NCBI RefSeq assembly: GCF_900108875.1
Contig: NZ_FNYJ01000005.1
Span: 1-64,000, forward strand
Direction of reading: 5' to 3'
DNA from: Pseudomonas sp. NFR16
Lineage (GTDB): Bacteria > Pseudomonadota > Gammaproteobacteria > Pseudomonadales > Pseudomonadaceae
DNA length: 64,000 nt
Shown here: positions 27,053-35,924 of the stretch, in pieces
Position numbering within the stretch: the first letter of the stretch is position 1
How the letters are laid out: each line of letters opens with the position of its first letter
Made by a program: the position numbers and the translations under genes
Notes under the pieces: model-generated
Seen by the model: only the letters and a program-made list of their open reading frames with translations
Told to the model about the DNA's origin: nothing
Databases searched by the model: none

Positions 27053-28366
27053 CGAGGCCACACTATCGTCCGGCCCGCCGTCTCCCGATACGTAGATTGT
27101 TTCGTCGTTTGGGGAATGAAGCACAACATTGCTCAAGAAAGTTACTTTGGCTTCACCGATGGAAGGAATAAGCGGCCTGAAACTCAGCCATCTGTTTGGC
27201 GTGAAGGACGTATCGACTTTCCCTTCATCTGTAAAACGCACCAAGAGCACCTCCCGGGCATAACCCGAGGAGCGGTCGTCAACGGATCCACCGATGACCA
27301 GCTTGCCGTTGACTTGAACACTCATGCCCCCGGAAAGGAAACTGGTATCCAGATAAGCTTCGGGGTCGGCGGGGTTGGGTACCTGAAACATGACAGGCTT
27401 GCCATCGTTGAATTTTTCGACCGCCTGGCCATTGATGTCTACGCGCACGACCAGACCCGACGTCCAGTCATCCATCACATAACCGCCCACGAAGTACCCA
27501 CCGTCCGGGTGACGCGCGACGTGGTTGAACTCCATCTGAAAAGGGTTGCCGGGCAGGCCCAGATCGGCAGAACGGAACAATACGAATCCTTTTTCTCCGA
27601 AACGTTCGTCCAGTTGGCCATCAAAAGAATAGCGGGCGAGAAACAACTCAAATCCTGACCCCCTGTTGCCGATGGTTCCGACCACTGTCACTCCCTGGCC
27701 CTTCCCGTTCCAGACCATCCCGACAGGCCCCGTGGCTTTGTCTTGGTATTTGACAACCACCATCCCGTGTTCACCAAACGCCTCATCTAACTCACCATTT
27801 TCCAAGATGCGCATCAATGTACCGGAGCTGGCAAACCGGTGACCGATCAAACCGTAAAACATTCCGTCTTCGGCTTCAGCCAATCCGCCTGCGCTGCCAT
27901 TAATCTGATCCTTGTTATTACGATCGGTAGCATCTGTATCAGCATTGCCATTGCCTGCAGTGGGCGTGCGAATCTTATGCACCATTTTTCCGCCGATGCC
28001 GAAGCCTGCATTCAGCGTTCCATCAGCACTAAAGCAAACCAGTCCCAGCGCGTCCTCCCTTTGCAGGCCGGCAATGACTCCCTCATCCGAATTTGAACCT
28101 CTGGAGACGAATCCGGCTTGATATGCCCAGCTCCCGGGCAGCGTTTCGACCCGCCACCCATCAGGACCGCCAAACCCGTTGTCTACAACCCCGTCCAGCC
28201 CGAGCCGCGCTACATATACCGACGGCGGATCCCACCTCCAATCTGTCACGTACAACTTGTCCTTGATCGCGTTTAACGCTGTGTTCGTTTCATGCTGCTT
28301 GTACGAGGACACAGAGAATGGAACCTCGAAAATCTTCGAAACGGCCACTTTTTCGCTTTTATCCAT
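27023..28366 (-). CDS. Delta-60 repeat protein, predicted beta-propeller (orphan)
   Basis: A 447-residue protein built from roughly six repeats of 50-60 residues, each containing a D/N-G-x-(L/V)-(D/N)-x-x-F-G motif: SADGTLNAGFGIGGK, ENGELDEAFGEHG, SFDGQLDERFGEKG, INGQAVEKFNDGK and TDEGKVDTSF. This is the delta-60 repeat pattern. No signal peptide or membrane helix is visible. GGAAG precedes ATG 28366. Codon use and base composition look less GC-rich than in the neighbours, suggesting acquisition. It overlaps the tail of the TetR gene. Function unknown. Confidence 0.75.
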   Translation of the reverse strand: MDKSEKVAVSKIFEVPFSVSSYKQHETNTALNAIKDKLYVTDWRWDPPSVYVARLGLDGVVDNGFGGPDGWRVETLPGSWAYQAGFVSRGSNSDEGVIAGLQREDALGLVCFSADGTLNAGFGIGGKMVHKIRTPTAGNGNADTDATDRNNKDQINGSAGGLAEAEDGMFYGLIGHRFASSGTLMRILENGELDEAFGEHGMVVVKYQDKATGPVGMVWNGKGQGVTVVGTIGNRGSGFELFLARYSFDGQLDERFGEKGFVLFRSADLGLPGNPFQMEFNHVARHPDGGYFVGGYVMDDWTSGLVVRVDINGQAVEKFNDGKPVMFQVPNPADPEAYLDTSFLSGGMSVQVNGKLVIGGSVDDRSSGYAREVLLVRFTDEGKVDTSFTPNRWLSFRPLIPSIGEAKVTFLSNVVLHSPNDETIYVSGDGGPDDSVASLRGFVAEIK

Positions 28367-28582
28367 GATCTTTTTCTTCCTGAAATGAAGCCAAGTCGTT
28401 TGAGTCCGATCAATTCGCAAAAGACCTGCTTGGCTTCGTTGAGCACGGCGATACATCTGTCGGAGACACTCAGGCTATGCGGTATTCGATGCGCTGCCTA
28501 GTTGGCAGAAATGACAGGAGGCGCGGGGCCATCATCTGAAGAAAGCTTGATGTAGCATGAGAAATGCCTCACCTAGACAGCA

Positions 28583-28616
28583 AAAAACCCCGAAGGGCTC
28601 GCGCCCTTCAGGGTTG
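28583..28616 (-). terminator. Terminator of the ssu operon
   Basis: Stem AACCCcGAAGGGC / GCCCTTCaGGGTT, with an A-run on the plus strand giving a U-tract on the minus strand. It lies just after ssuF. Confidence 0.9.
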
Positions 28617-28631
28617 TTCACAACGCATCGA

Positions 28632-28847
28632 TCACAACTTGGCGATCGACACCTCGGTCGATTTCACGAACGCAATCACTTCGCTGCCCACGACCAGCTC
28701 CAGCTCTTTGACCGAGCGGGTGGTGATCACGGAGGTGACGATGCCCGACGCGGTCTGAACGTCGATTTCGGACAGCACGTCGCCGGTGACGATTTCCTTG
28801 ATGGTGCCTTTGAACTGGTTACGGACGTTGATGGCTTTGATTGTCAT
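28632..28847 (-). CDS. ssuF: TOBE/Mop-type molybdopterin-binding-like protein
   Basis: A 71-residue single Mop domain protein (IKAINVRNQFKGTIKEIVTG, then a second half with SVKELELVVGSEVIAFVKS), similar to the small molbindins. In P. putida the last gene of the ssuEADCBF operon encodes such a protein and is needed for sulfonate use. It follows ssuB by 51 bases on the same strand. Confidence 0.85.
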   Translation of the reverse strand: MTIKAINVRNQFKGTIKEIVTGDVLSEIDVQTASGIVTSVITTRSVKELELVVGSEVIAFVKSTEVSIAKL

Positions 28848-28898
28848 GGTATGGCTTCCTTTTTGAGATCAGTGCCGGGCGCGACATTGCGCCTGGAT

Positions 28899-29708
28899 TC
28901 AGTTCGCCCAACGCAGCTGCGTGGGCAGTGGTGAGGTGGGTTCGGGTTCTGGCGGGCTGCCGGGAATCGACAGCACGCGGTTGAGCACTTCGGTTTCCAG
29001 AGCCGCCAGACGATAGGAACCGCGAGCACGCGGCCGGGCCAGGTCGACTTGCAGATCGAGACCGATGCGGCCTTCTTCGATCAACAGAACACGGTCGGCG
29101 ATGGCGACCGCTTCGCTGACATCATGAGTGACCAGCAACACCGTGAAGCCATGCTGCTGCCAGAGTCGTTCGATCAACTGCTGCATTTCGATACGGGTGA
29201 GTGCGTCCAACGCGCCGAGCGGTTCATCCAGCAGCAACAGCCGCGGCTGGTGAATTAACGCACGAGCCAGTGCGACCCGTTGCTTCTGGCCGCCCGACAA
29301 GGCAGCCGGCCATTCGTTGGCGCGCTCGGCCAGGCCGACGGCATCCAGGGCTTCCAGAGCCTTGCCCCGCCAGTCACCGCTCAGGCCCAGACCGACGTTA
29401 TCGATGATCTTTTTCCAGGGCAGCAGCCGGGCCTCCTGAAACATCAGCCGGGTATCTTCGCGCGCATCGGCCAGCGCCGCGTTGCCCGCCAGCAGTTGAC
29501 CGCTGGTGGGCAGATCGAGACCTGCCAGCAGGCGCAGCAAAGTACTTTTGCCGCAGCCGCTGCGGCCGACCACTGCCACGAACTGCCCGGCCGGAATGTG
29601 CAGGTCGATGTCTTTCAACACTTCTCGCGAGCCGAATGTCTTTTTCAGCTTGCGCACTTGCAAGGGAATCCCACGCAACAGGTTTGCCGGTTGTTGGAGA
29701 TTGCTCAT
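28899..29708 (-). CDS. ssuB: Aliphatic sulfonate ABC transporter ATPase
   Basis: A 269-residue ATPase. Walker A is GRSGCGKSTLLRLLAGLD, the signature LSGGQKQRVALARAL and Walker B LLLLDEPLGALD. It energises uptake of alkanesulfonates through SsuC. Its start overlaps the ssuC stop by 4 bases. Confidence 0.9.
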   Translation of the reverse strand: MSNLQQPANLLRGIPLQVRKLKKTFGSREVLKDIDLHIPAGQFVAVVGRSGCGKSTLLRLLAGLDLPTSGQLLAGNAALADAREDTRLMFQEARLLPWKKIIDNVGLGLSGDWRGKALEALDAVGLAERANEWPAALSGGQKQRVALARALIHQPRLLLLDEPLGALDALTRIEMQQLIERLWQQHGFTVLLVTHDVSEAVAIADRVLLIEEGRIGLDLQVDLARPRARGSYRLAALETEVLNRVLSIPGSPPEPEPTSPLPTQLRWAN

Positions 29709-30493
29709 CGGGCGCCACCTTTAGCCACTTGATACGCCGGGTGCCAACGCAGGCAGACCCGTTCCAGACCGCGCGCCGCGAGGTCTGCCAATTTGCCGAG
29801 TACGGCGTACAGAGCGATCGCCAGTACCACGACGTCGGTCTGCAGAAATTCCCTGGCGTTCATCGCCAGATAGCCAATGCCGGAGCTTGCGGAAATGGTT
29901 TCCGCGACGATCAGCGTCAGCCACATGAATCCCAGCGCGAAGCGCACGCCGACCAGAATCGAAGGCATAGCGCCGGGCAGAATCACATGCCAGAACAAGG
30001 CAAATCCGGACAGGCCATAGCTGCGCGACATTTCCACCAGCGCCGGATCGATATTGCGAATGCCGTGATAGGTGTTCAGATAAATCGGGAACAAGGTTCC
30101 CAGCGCGACCAGAAAAATCTTCGCGCTTTCATCGATGCCGAACCACAGGATCACCAGCGGAATCAGCGCCAGGTGCGGAACGTTTCGAATCATCTGTACG
30201 GAGCTGTCGAGCAGGCGTTCGCCCCATTTCGACAGACCGGTGATGAAGCCCAGTGCCAGACCGATCCCGCCGCCGATGGCAAAACCGATGCCTGCGCGCC
30301 AGCCGCTGATGGCCAGGTGGTTCCAGATTTCGCCGCTCTTGACCAGCGTCACGCCCGCCTCGATCACAGCGCTCGGCGCTGGGAGGATCCGGGTGGACAG
30401 CCAGCCCGCGCTGACCGCCAGTTGCCAGATCGCCAGCAACAAGACGGGCAGCAGCCAGGGCGCCAGTTTGTGTGTCACTTTTTCCACGCTCAT
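29705..30493 (-). CDS. ssuC: Aliphatic sulfonate ABC transporter permease
   Basis: A 262-residue inner-membrane permease with about six helices. The EAA-type loop is EMSRSYGLSGFALFWHVILP. It follows ssuA by only about 27 bases. In the common ssuEADCBF order the monooxygenase gene ssuD sits between ssuA and ssuC; here there is no room for it. Confidence 0.9.
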   Translation of the reverse strand: MSVEKVTHKLAPWLLPVLLLAIWQLAVSAGWLSTRILPAPSAVIEAGVTLVKSGEIWNHLAISGWRAGIGFAIGGGIGLALGFITGLSKWGERLLDSSVQMIRNVPHLALIPLVILWFGIDESAKIFLVALGTLFPIYLNTYHGIRNIDPALVEMSRSYGLSGFALFWHVILPGAMPSILVGVRFALGFMWLTLIVAETISASSGIGYLAMNAREFLQTDVVVLAIALYAVLGKLADLAARGLERVCLRWHPAYQVAKGGAR

Positions 30494-30520
30494 GGAGTTG
30501 TCTCCTCTTATTGCCTTGGC

Positions 30521-31486
30521 TTACTGCGCTTTCGCGACAGCGGCGGGTGGCGTCCAGATCACATCGGCGATGCTGAGCGGTTTGGGAATCAACTTGAGCT
30601 GATAGAACGTGTCGGCGATCTTCTGTTGGGCGGCGATGGTTTCAGGGGTGATGAACAATGCGCCGTAGCCCTGGCGCTTGACTGAAACCTTCGTGATGTC
30701 TTCGGGCAAGCCCAGCAGAGGCGCAACTTGTCTGGTCACTTCGTCCGGGTTGGCCTTGGACCATTCGCCCACTGCCCGCACTTCTTCAACCAGGGTCTGG
30801 ATGACTTTCGGGTGCTGTTGCGCGTATGGCCTGGTTGCCAGGTAGAACTGGTTGTTGTCGACGATGCCTTTGCCATCACGCAAGGTGCGCGCCTGAAGTT
30901 GTTGCTCGGCGGCAGCCTGATACGGGTCCCAGATCACCCACGCATCGACACTGCCACGCTCGAACGCTGCCCGCGCATCGGCCGGCGGCAGGAACACGGT
31001 CTGGATGTCGGTGTACTTGAGGCCTGCCTCTTCCAGCGCCCGCACCAACAGGTAGTGCACGTTCGAGCCTTTATTGAGGACGACCTTTTTGCCCTTGAGG
31101 TCTTTGACCGACGTGATCGTTGAATCCTTGGGAACCAGAATCGCCTCGCTGGTTGGCGCGGGCGGCTCGGAGGCGACGTACAGCAGGTCGGCTCCGGCGG
31201 CCTGCGCGAACACCGGTGGCGTTTCGCCGGTGACACCAAAATCGATCGAGCCGACATTCAGCCCTTCGAGCAATTGCGGTCCGCCTGGAAACTCGGTCCA
31301 TTGCACCTGGACGCCCTGATCCGCGAGTTTCTTCTCCAGTGAGCCCTTGGCTTTGAGCAGAACCAGCGTGCCGTATTTCTGATAGCCGATCCGCAAGGTG
31401 TCGGCTTGAGCTTGGGTGAGGGCGCCGAAAGTGACCGCCGCAGCAAACAGAGCGACCAGGCCTCGACGCAAAATGACGGTGCCCAT
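30521..31486 (-). CDS. ssuA: Aliphatic sulfonate-binding periplasmic protein
   Basis: A 321-residue receptor with a signal peptide (LVALFAAAVTFGALTQAQA) and the core motifs LRIGYQKYGTLVLLKAKGSL, FGVTGETPPVFAQAAGADLL and VVLNKGSNVHYLLVRALEEA. ATG 31486 has AGGAG 7 bases upstream and is preferred over the upstream in-frame ATG at 31567. It delivers sulfonates to SsuBC. ssuE, usually first in the operon, is absent upstream. Confidence 0.9.
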   Translation of the reverse strand: MGTVILRRGLVALFAAAVTFGALTQAQADTLRIGYQKYGTLVLLKAKGSLEKKLADQGVQVQWTEFPGGPQLLEGLNVGSIDFGVTGETPPVFAQAAGADLLYVASEPPAPTSEAILVPKDSTITSVKDLKGKKVVLNKGSNVHYLLVRALEEAGLKYTDIQTVFLPPADARAAFERGSVDAWVIWDPYQAAAEQQLQARTLRDGKGIVDNNQFYLATRPYAQQHPKVIQTLVEEVRAVGEWSKANPDEVTRQVAPLLGLPEDITKVSVKRQGYGALFITPETIAAQQKIADTFYQLKLIPKPLSIADVIWTPPAAVAKAQ

Positions 31487-31623
31487 GGCACGCTCCTTTG
31501 CTGTGTAGCTAACAGGTTGCACCTGCTCGTCCGATGGCGGACCAGTGAGGTGTTGAGTGGGATTCATTGCCCGCGATTTCAGCGAGACGGACAGACCTTA
31601 ACAGGGCTTTGTTATTCACTAAA

Positions 31624-31653
31624 ATCATATTTATTCATTTGGTTAGTACCAAA
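31624..31653 (-). promoter_or_regulatory. Putative ssuA promoter with an overlapping palindrome
   Basis: On the minus strand a TTGGTA (-35) and a TATGAT (-10) are separated by 17 bases, about 130 bases before ssuA. A perfect inverted repeat TTTGGT-N4-ACCAAA (31638-31653) covers the -35 and would suit a dimeric regulator. The remaining bases 31654-31844 show no gene. Confidence 0.5.
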
Positions 31654-31844
31654 CTGAATATGCATAACAGTCTCGGATGAGCCCCAAGCCAGGCAACCGA
31701 CCCGATCACAGCAACCAAGGCCGGTTGCTGCCTGGGGAAGTGGGCCTGCTCATCAACAGTCCGGTGCACCCACGTTGAATACAACTTGACCACGCTCAAC
31801 CCCAGGTTGGCGGCGCTTGGCTCAAACGACGATTTCGACCTCCG

Positions 31845-31870
31845 AAAAAAAAGGGCCGATAAATCGGCCC
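31845..31870 (-). terminator. Terminator of lsfA
   Basis: Stem GGGCCGA / TCGGCCC with a 4-base loop and an 8-base A-run on the plus strand (a U-tract for minus-strand transcription). Confidence 0.9.
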
Positions 31871-31894
31871 GAATGTCGTGGTTGAAACGGTGGA

Positions 31895-32533
31895 TCAGCG
31901 GTTGGGCTGAGGCGTCAGACGCAGGTAAGGAGTAACGGCTTTATAGCCTTTCGGAAAACGCTGCTTGATCTCGTCCTCATCCTTGATCGAGGGGACGATG
32001 ACCACATCCTCGCCATCCTTCCAGTTCGCAGGCGTTGCGACTTTGTAGTTGTCGGTCAGCTGCAACGAGTCGATCACCCGCAGGATTTCATGGAAGTTGC
32101 GCCCAGTGCTGGCGGGATAGGTAATAGACAGGCGCACTTTTTTGTTCGGGTCGATCACGAACAGCGAGCGAACCGTCAGCGTCTCACTGGCGTTGGGATG
32201 AATCAGGTCGTAGAGCTCGGACACCTTGCGATCGGCGTCCGCCAGAATCGGGAAATTGACGAGTGTGTTTTGCGTGGAGTTGATGTCATCGATCCATTTC
32301 AGGTGTGAATCGACCGGGTCCACGGAGAGCGCGATGGCTTTGACGTCGCGCTTGTCGAATTCGTCCTTGAGCTTTGCGGTGAAGCCCAGCTCGGTGGTGC
32401 AAACGGGCGTGAAATCGGCCGGGTGAGAAAACAGCACGGCCCACTTGCCGCCAAGCCATTCGTGAAACCTGATGCGTCCCTGGCTGGAATCCTGTTCGAA
32501 GTCAGGGGCGATATCGCCAAGTTTTAGGCCCAT
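31895..32533 (-). CDS. lsfA: 1-Cys peroxiredoxin
   Basis: A 212-residue Prx6-type peroxiredoxin. The peroxidatic cysteine is C45 in SHPADFTPVCTTELG, and the long C-terminal part (TPANWKDGEDVVIVPSI, then LRLTPQPNR) is typical of 1-Cys members. LsfA is induced under sulfate starvation in Pseudomonas and often neighbours ssu genes, as here. It reduces peroxides formed when sulfonates are oxidised. Confidence 0.93.
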   Translation of the reverse strand: MGLKLGDIAPDFEQDSSQGRIRFHEWLGGKWAVLFSHPADFTPVCTTELGFTAKLKDEFDKRDVKAIALSVDPVDSHLKWIDDINSTQNTLVNFPILADADRKVSELYDLIHPNASETLTVRSLFVIDPNKKVRLSITYPASTGRNFHEILRVIDSLQLTDNYKVATPANWKDGEDVVIVPSIKDEDEIKQRFPKGYKAVTPYLRLTPQPNR

Positions 32534-32663
32534 GTCGTCAGCTCCTTTGGTGGTGTTTTATCGCCCTACTGTGCATGCCTGCGTGGAAAAAACAAAAGAC
32601 CGAATGGCAATGGCGAGCAGCCTTTCCGGTATAAAAAAAGTAGCGATGCTAATGGACGGGCAT

Positions 32664-32690
32664 AAAAAAGCCCCGCCGAAGCGGGGCTCT
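32664..32690 (-). terminator. Terminator of the OprD-family porin gene
   Basis: Stem AGCCCCGC / GCGGGGCT with a CGAA loop, and an A-run on the plus strand. Confidence 0.92.
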
Positions 32691-32714
32691 TTTCAACTCA
32701 ACGACTCGCTACGC

Positions 32715-34079
32715 TTATTTGAACGCGTAGGTGTAGTTGAAGATAACGCGGGTCTGGTCCTGGTTTGCGATACCAGGAGCGTCGCCACGGTAGTTCGCAC
32801 GACGCACAGTAGCGCCAAAGCCTTTCAGGAAACCATCCTGGAAGACGTAGTCGATACGCATGTCACGTTCCCACTCCGAAGCATGGCTCTGATCGGCAGC
32901 AGTGGCGACAGCCTTGATATCGGTACCGTGCAGGTAAGCGAATGCCGCTTTCAAGCCTGGTACGCCGACGCGGGCGAAGTCATACGAGTACTGACCGAAG
33001 GTGGTGTTTTCACCAGCACGGGCAAACTGGTTGATCATCGAGTCAGTGAACAGATAGAAGCTCGAGCCGCCCTGACCGTCGATATGGTTGGCAGCGTTCG
33101 CTGGCTGACCATTCTTGGTAACGCCGCCCTGGTTCAACCAGACGAAGCCGCCGTCGTCGTTCACACGCTGATGACCGAGCATCAGAGCATGGCCACCCAA
33201 GGTATAGGTGAACATTGCGGACCAGGTTTTGTTGTCAACTTCGCCAGCGTTTTTTGCATAACCGCCGTTGTTGTTGAAGGTGTAGCCCGCAGCGCCTTGA
33301 CCGTTTTTGCCGTCAGAGCTGCTGTCGAAATACCGCAGGTCAGTCTTGAAGGACTGATCGTCAGCAATCGGGAATACGTGTACCAGACCCAGGAAAGTCT
33401 GCTTGTAGAAGTCTTCCAGTTCGGAGTGGTAAGCCTGCAGCGTCAGGTCTTTAGTTACCTTCCAGTCAGCGCCCGCGAACATGAAGTTGTTCGAATCTTT
33501 ATAGGCACCGTTAACCGACAGACCAGAGTAGTTGCTGGAAGCACGAGCCGCTTGGTGCTCCAACTTACCGGCGTTGATGGTCAGGTTGTCGATTTCTTTG
33601 GACTGGATAGTGCCGCCGGAGAACGTCTGAGGCAGCAGACGGCCGTCGTTGGCAACCAGGATCGGCAGGTTAGGCTGAAGAGCGTTACCTACTTTAACCT
33701 CGGTTTTCGAGAGCTTGACCTTAGCGTTCGCACCCAGGCGCGACCATGTGTCAACCGAAGAACCGTCAGTGTCGGTAGGGAAGAAAGTGTTGGCAGTAGT
33801 AGGCGTGTGGCCATCAATGCCGCCACCCAAATGGATACCGGTCATGCCTTGCACATCCAGACCGAAGCCGACGGTGCCCGGAGTGTAGCCAGAGATGAAG
33901 TTGAACAGCAGGCCTTCAGCGGTTTCGCGCTGGTCTGCACCGCCATCACGGTTGTCGCTTTCGAAATACATGGTACGCGAGCTGAGCGTCGCCTTACTGT
34001 CTTCCAGGAAACCAGCAGCACCAGCCTGAGTGGCCATGACACCGACAGATACGGCCAAGGCCAGGGTGGACTTCTTCAT
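32715..34079 (-). CDS. OprD-family outer-membrane porin (OprE/OprQ-like)
   Basis: A 454-residue porin with a signal peptide (MKKSTLALAVSVGVMATQ, cleaved near AGAAGF). The mature N-terminus FLEDSKATLSSRTMYFESDN and the C-terminal strand ending in YTYAFK fit the OprD 18-strand barrel family. Synteny with PA0291 near the spu genes suggests OprE, but separating OprE from OprQ needs an alignment. A strong terminator follows. The preferred solute is unknown. Confidence 0.85.
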   Translation of the reverse strand: MKKSTLALAVSVGVMATQAGAAGFLEDSKATLSSRTMYFESDNRDGGADQRETAEGLLFNFISGYTPGTVGFGLDVQGMTGIHLGGGIDGHTPTTANTFFPTDTDGSSVDTWSRLGANAKVKLSKTEVKVGNALQPNLPILVANDGRLLPQTFSGGTIQSKEIDNLTINAGKLEHQAARASSNYSGLSVNGAYKDSNNFMFAGADWKVTKDLTLQAYHSELEDFYKQTFLGLVHVFPIADDQSFKTDLRYFDSSSDGKNGQGAAGYTFNNNGGYAKNAGEVDNKTWSAMFTYTLGGHALMLGHQRVNDDGGFVWLNQGGVTKNGQPANAANHIDGQGGSSFYLFTDSMINQFARAGENTTFGQYSYDFARVGVPGLKAAFAYLHGTDIKAVATAADQSHASEWERDMRIDYVFQDGFLKGFGATVRRANYRGDAPGIANQDQTRVIFNYTYAFK

Positions 34080-34892
34080 TGTGTATCGCTCCTCTTGAAT
34101 CTAATTTTTGTATTTCCTTGGCTCTGAGACCGAAGGCTCAAGACCGCGGATGCGCGATTAGCGCTGGACCTGACTCGGCGAGTCAATGGCCCCAAGACTA
34201 ATTGACTAGACCGCATTTTCAGCTGGCTGCAAGGTAAGGGAAATCCTTTAAACCTAAAAAGACCTGTTTGACCTGCTTTTATGCTAAGCAGTTATATGTC
34301 ACAAGTCGTTTCAGCCGTCCGATGCGGAGTGTATCGGCCTCGAAAGCTAATTCCCAAAAAATATTTCTACCCCGTTCGTCAGATCGATAAGTTTTGCCAC
34401 ATCGTACGACCGGTTCTTGACCGCCCAGTCACAGGCAGCTTGCGAAATAACATGAGAAACACCAAATCAACTCTTTGAAAAGCAAGACATTTATAGCCGC
34501 GTAGACGCAATTGTTACAGTTGTCACCCTGCTATTCGTCTCTTTTTTTCAAGAGAGCGAGAGAACAATCGTCAGTTGACCAAGAACCCCAACCGGCTGAT
34601 TTCTCTCGCGTGAAAATCCATGATGGCCCCTGCGCCAGCCTTGCTATGCAACGCGTGCGGGTGTAGGGCAAAAGCATCCCTGGAACGGACCTCGCGATCC
34701 TATTTACAGTTTGTGACATTTCGATGAAATCTCGTCAAGCGATTGCAACTTTTGAATTTTTTGTGGTCGTGTGCTGCAGCACCTGGAAAATTTCCTCTAA
34801 GCAAATGCGAAAACGTTATTTATTTTCGGATTCTTAGATCATTTACGCTCCGCGATACCAGTCCTCGGCCTGCCCTGATCCGGAGCGTCATC
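34080..34892. other. Long intergenic region between the porin and tauA
   Basis: About 810 bases, visibly richer in A/T than the flanks, with no ORF I can support. It should contain the divergent promoters of the porin gene and the tau operon. The clearest element is the palindrome at 34771. Confidence 0.6.
34771..34782. promoter_or_regulatory. Palindrome upstream of tauA
   Basis: GTGCTGCAGCAC is a perfect 12-bp palindrome 110 bases before the tauA start, in an AT-rich stretch. It could be an operator for sulfur control; no regulator gene is visible. Confidence 0.35.
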
Positions 34893-35870
34893 ATGAAACT
34901 GCTTAAACCCCTTCGCCTGTTCGCTGCGCTTTCATTGGCAGGTTCAGCTTGGCTTGCCCACGCGGCGGACTTCACCGTGGCCTACCAGACGACCGTGGAT
35001 CCCGCCAAAGTTGCCCAGGCCGATGGCGCCTACGAAAAAGCCACGGGTTCAGACATTTCCTGGCGCAAGTTCGATAACGGTGCTGACGTGATCACTGCGA
35101 TCGCCAGTGGCGACGTGCAGATAGGCTACCTCGGTTCAAGCCCGCTGACGGCGGCAGCGACGCGCAAGGTGCCGGTGGAGACCTTCCTGATCGCCACGCA
35201 AATTGGCGCGGCCGAAGCGTTGGTGGCGCGAAACGACTCCGGCATCAACAGCCCTCAGGATCTGGTCGGTAAAAAAGTGGCCGTGCCATTCGTTTCCACT
35301 GGCCACTACAGCCTGCTGGCAGCGCTGAAACACTGGAACATCGACCCGGCGAAAGTGACGATCGTTAACCTTGCGCCACCCGCGATTGCAGCTGCCTGGA
35401 AGCGCGGCGACATCGACGCAACCTATGTGTGGGATCCCGCGCTGGGCGTTGCCAAGGAAACCGGTAAGGTACTGATCACCTCCGGTGAGCTCGCCAAAGT
35501 CGGCGCACCGACATTCGACGCCTGGATCGTGCGCAAGGATTTCGCCGACAAACACCCCGACATCGTCAAAGCCTTCGCCAAAACCACGCTTGATGCTTAT
35601 GCCGAATACCGCAAGGATCCTGCAGCGTGGCTGGCCGACAGCAGCAATGTCGACAAGCTGGTGAAACTGTCCGGCGCCAAACCGACCGATATCCCCGGCC
35701 TGCTGCAAGGCAACGTCTATCCGCTGGCAGCCGATCAGGCCACAGAGCTGGGCGCCCCCACCACCGAGGCGATCACCAAAACTGCTGCGTTCCTGAAAGA
35801 GCAAGGCAAGGTCGACGCAGTGCTGGCTGATTACACCCCATACGTGAGCTCGAAGTTCGTGACGCAGTAA
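34893..35870 (+). CDS. tauA: Taurine-binding periplasmic protein
   Basis: A 325-residue receptor with a signal peptide (LRLFAALSLAGSAWLAHA) and core motifs VAYQTTVDPAKVAQADGAYE, GDVQIGYLGSSPLTAA and VPFVSTGHYSLLAALKHW. ATG 34893 has GGAG 8 bases upstream; an in-frame start at 34743 lacks a signal sequence. First gene of tauABCD, which takes up and desulfonates taurine as a sulfur source. Confidence 0.93.
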   Translation: MKLLKPLRLFAALSLAGSAWLAHAADFTVAYQTTVDPAKVAQADGAYEKATGSDISWRKFDNGADVITAIASGDVQIGYLGSSPLTAAATRKVPVETFLIATQIGAAEALVARNDSGINSPQDLVGKKVAVPFVSTGHYSLLAALKHWNIDPAKVTIVNLAPPAIAAAWKRGDIDATYVWDPALGVAKETGKVLITSGELAKVGAPTFDAWIVRKDFADKHPDIVKAFAKTTLDAYAEYRKDPAAWLADSSNVDKLVKLSGAKPTDIPGLLQGNVYPLAADQATELGAPTTEAITKTAAFLKEQGKVDAVLADYTPYVSSKFVTQ

Positions 35871-35924
35871 GCGGCGTGCCCTGCCCCACGTAGCACACAC
35901 TTATATAGAAGCGGAGTCATTGCC

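Noticed and set aside
32472..34127. Plus-strand frame opposite the porin gene
   Set aside because: Shadow frame; the minus strand has a signal peptide, a barrel pattern and a terminator.
34281..34719. Two short frames in the gap before tauA
   Set aside because: No ribosome site, no family pattern and Cys/Arg-rich composition; treated as non-coding.
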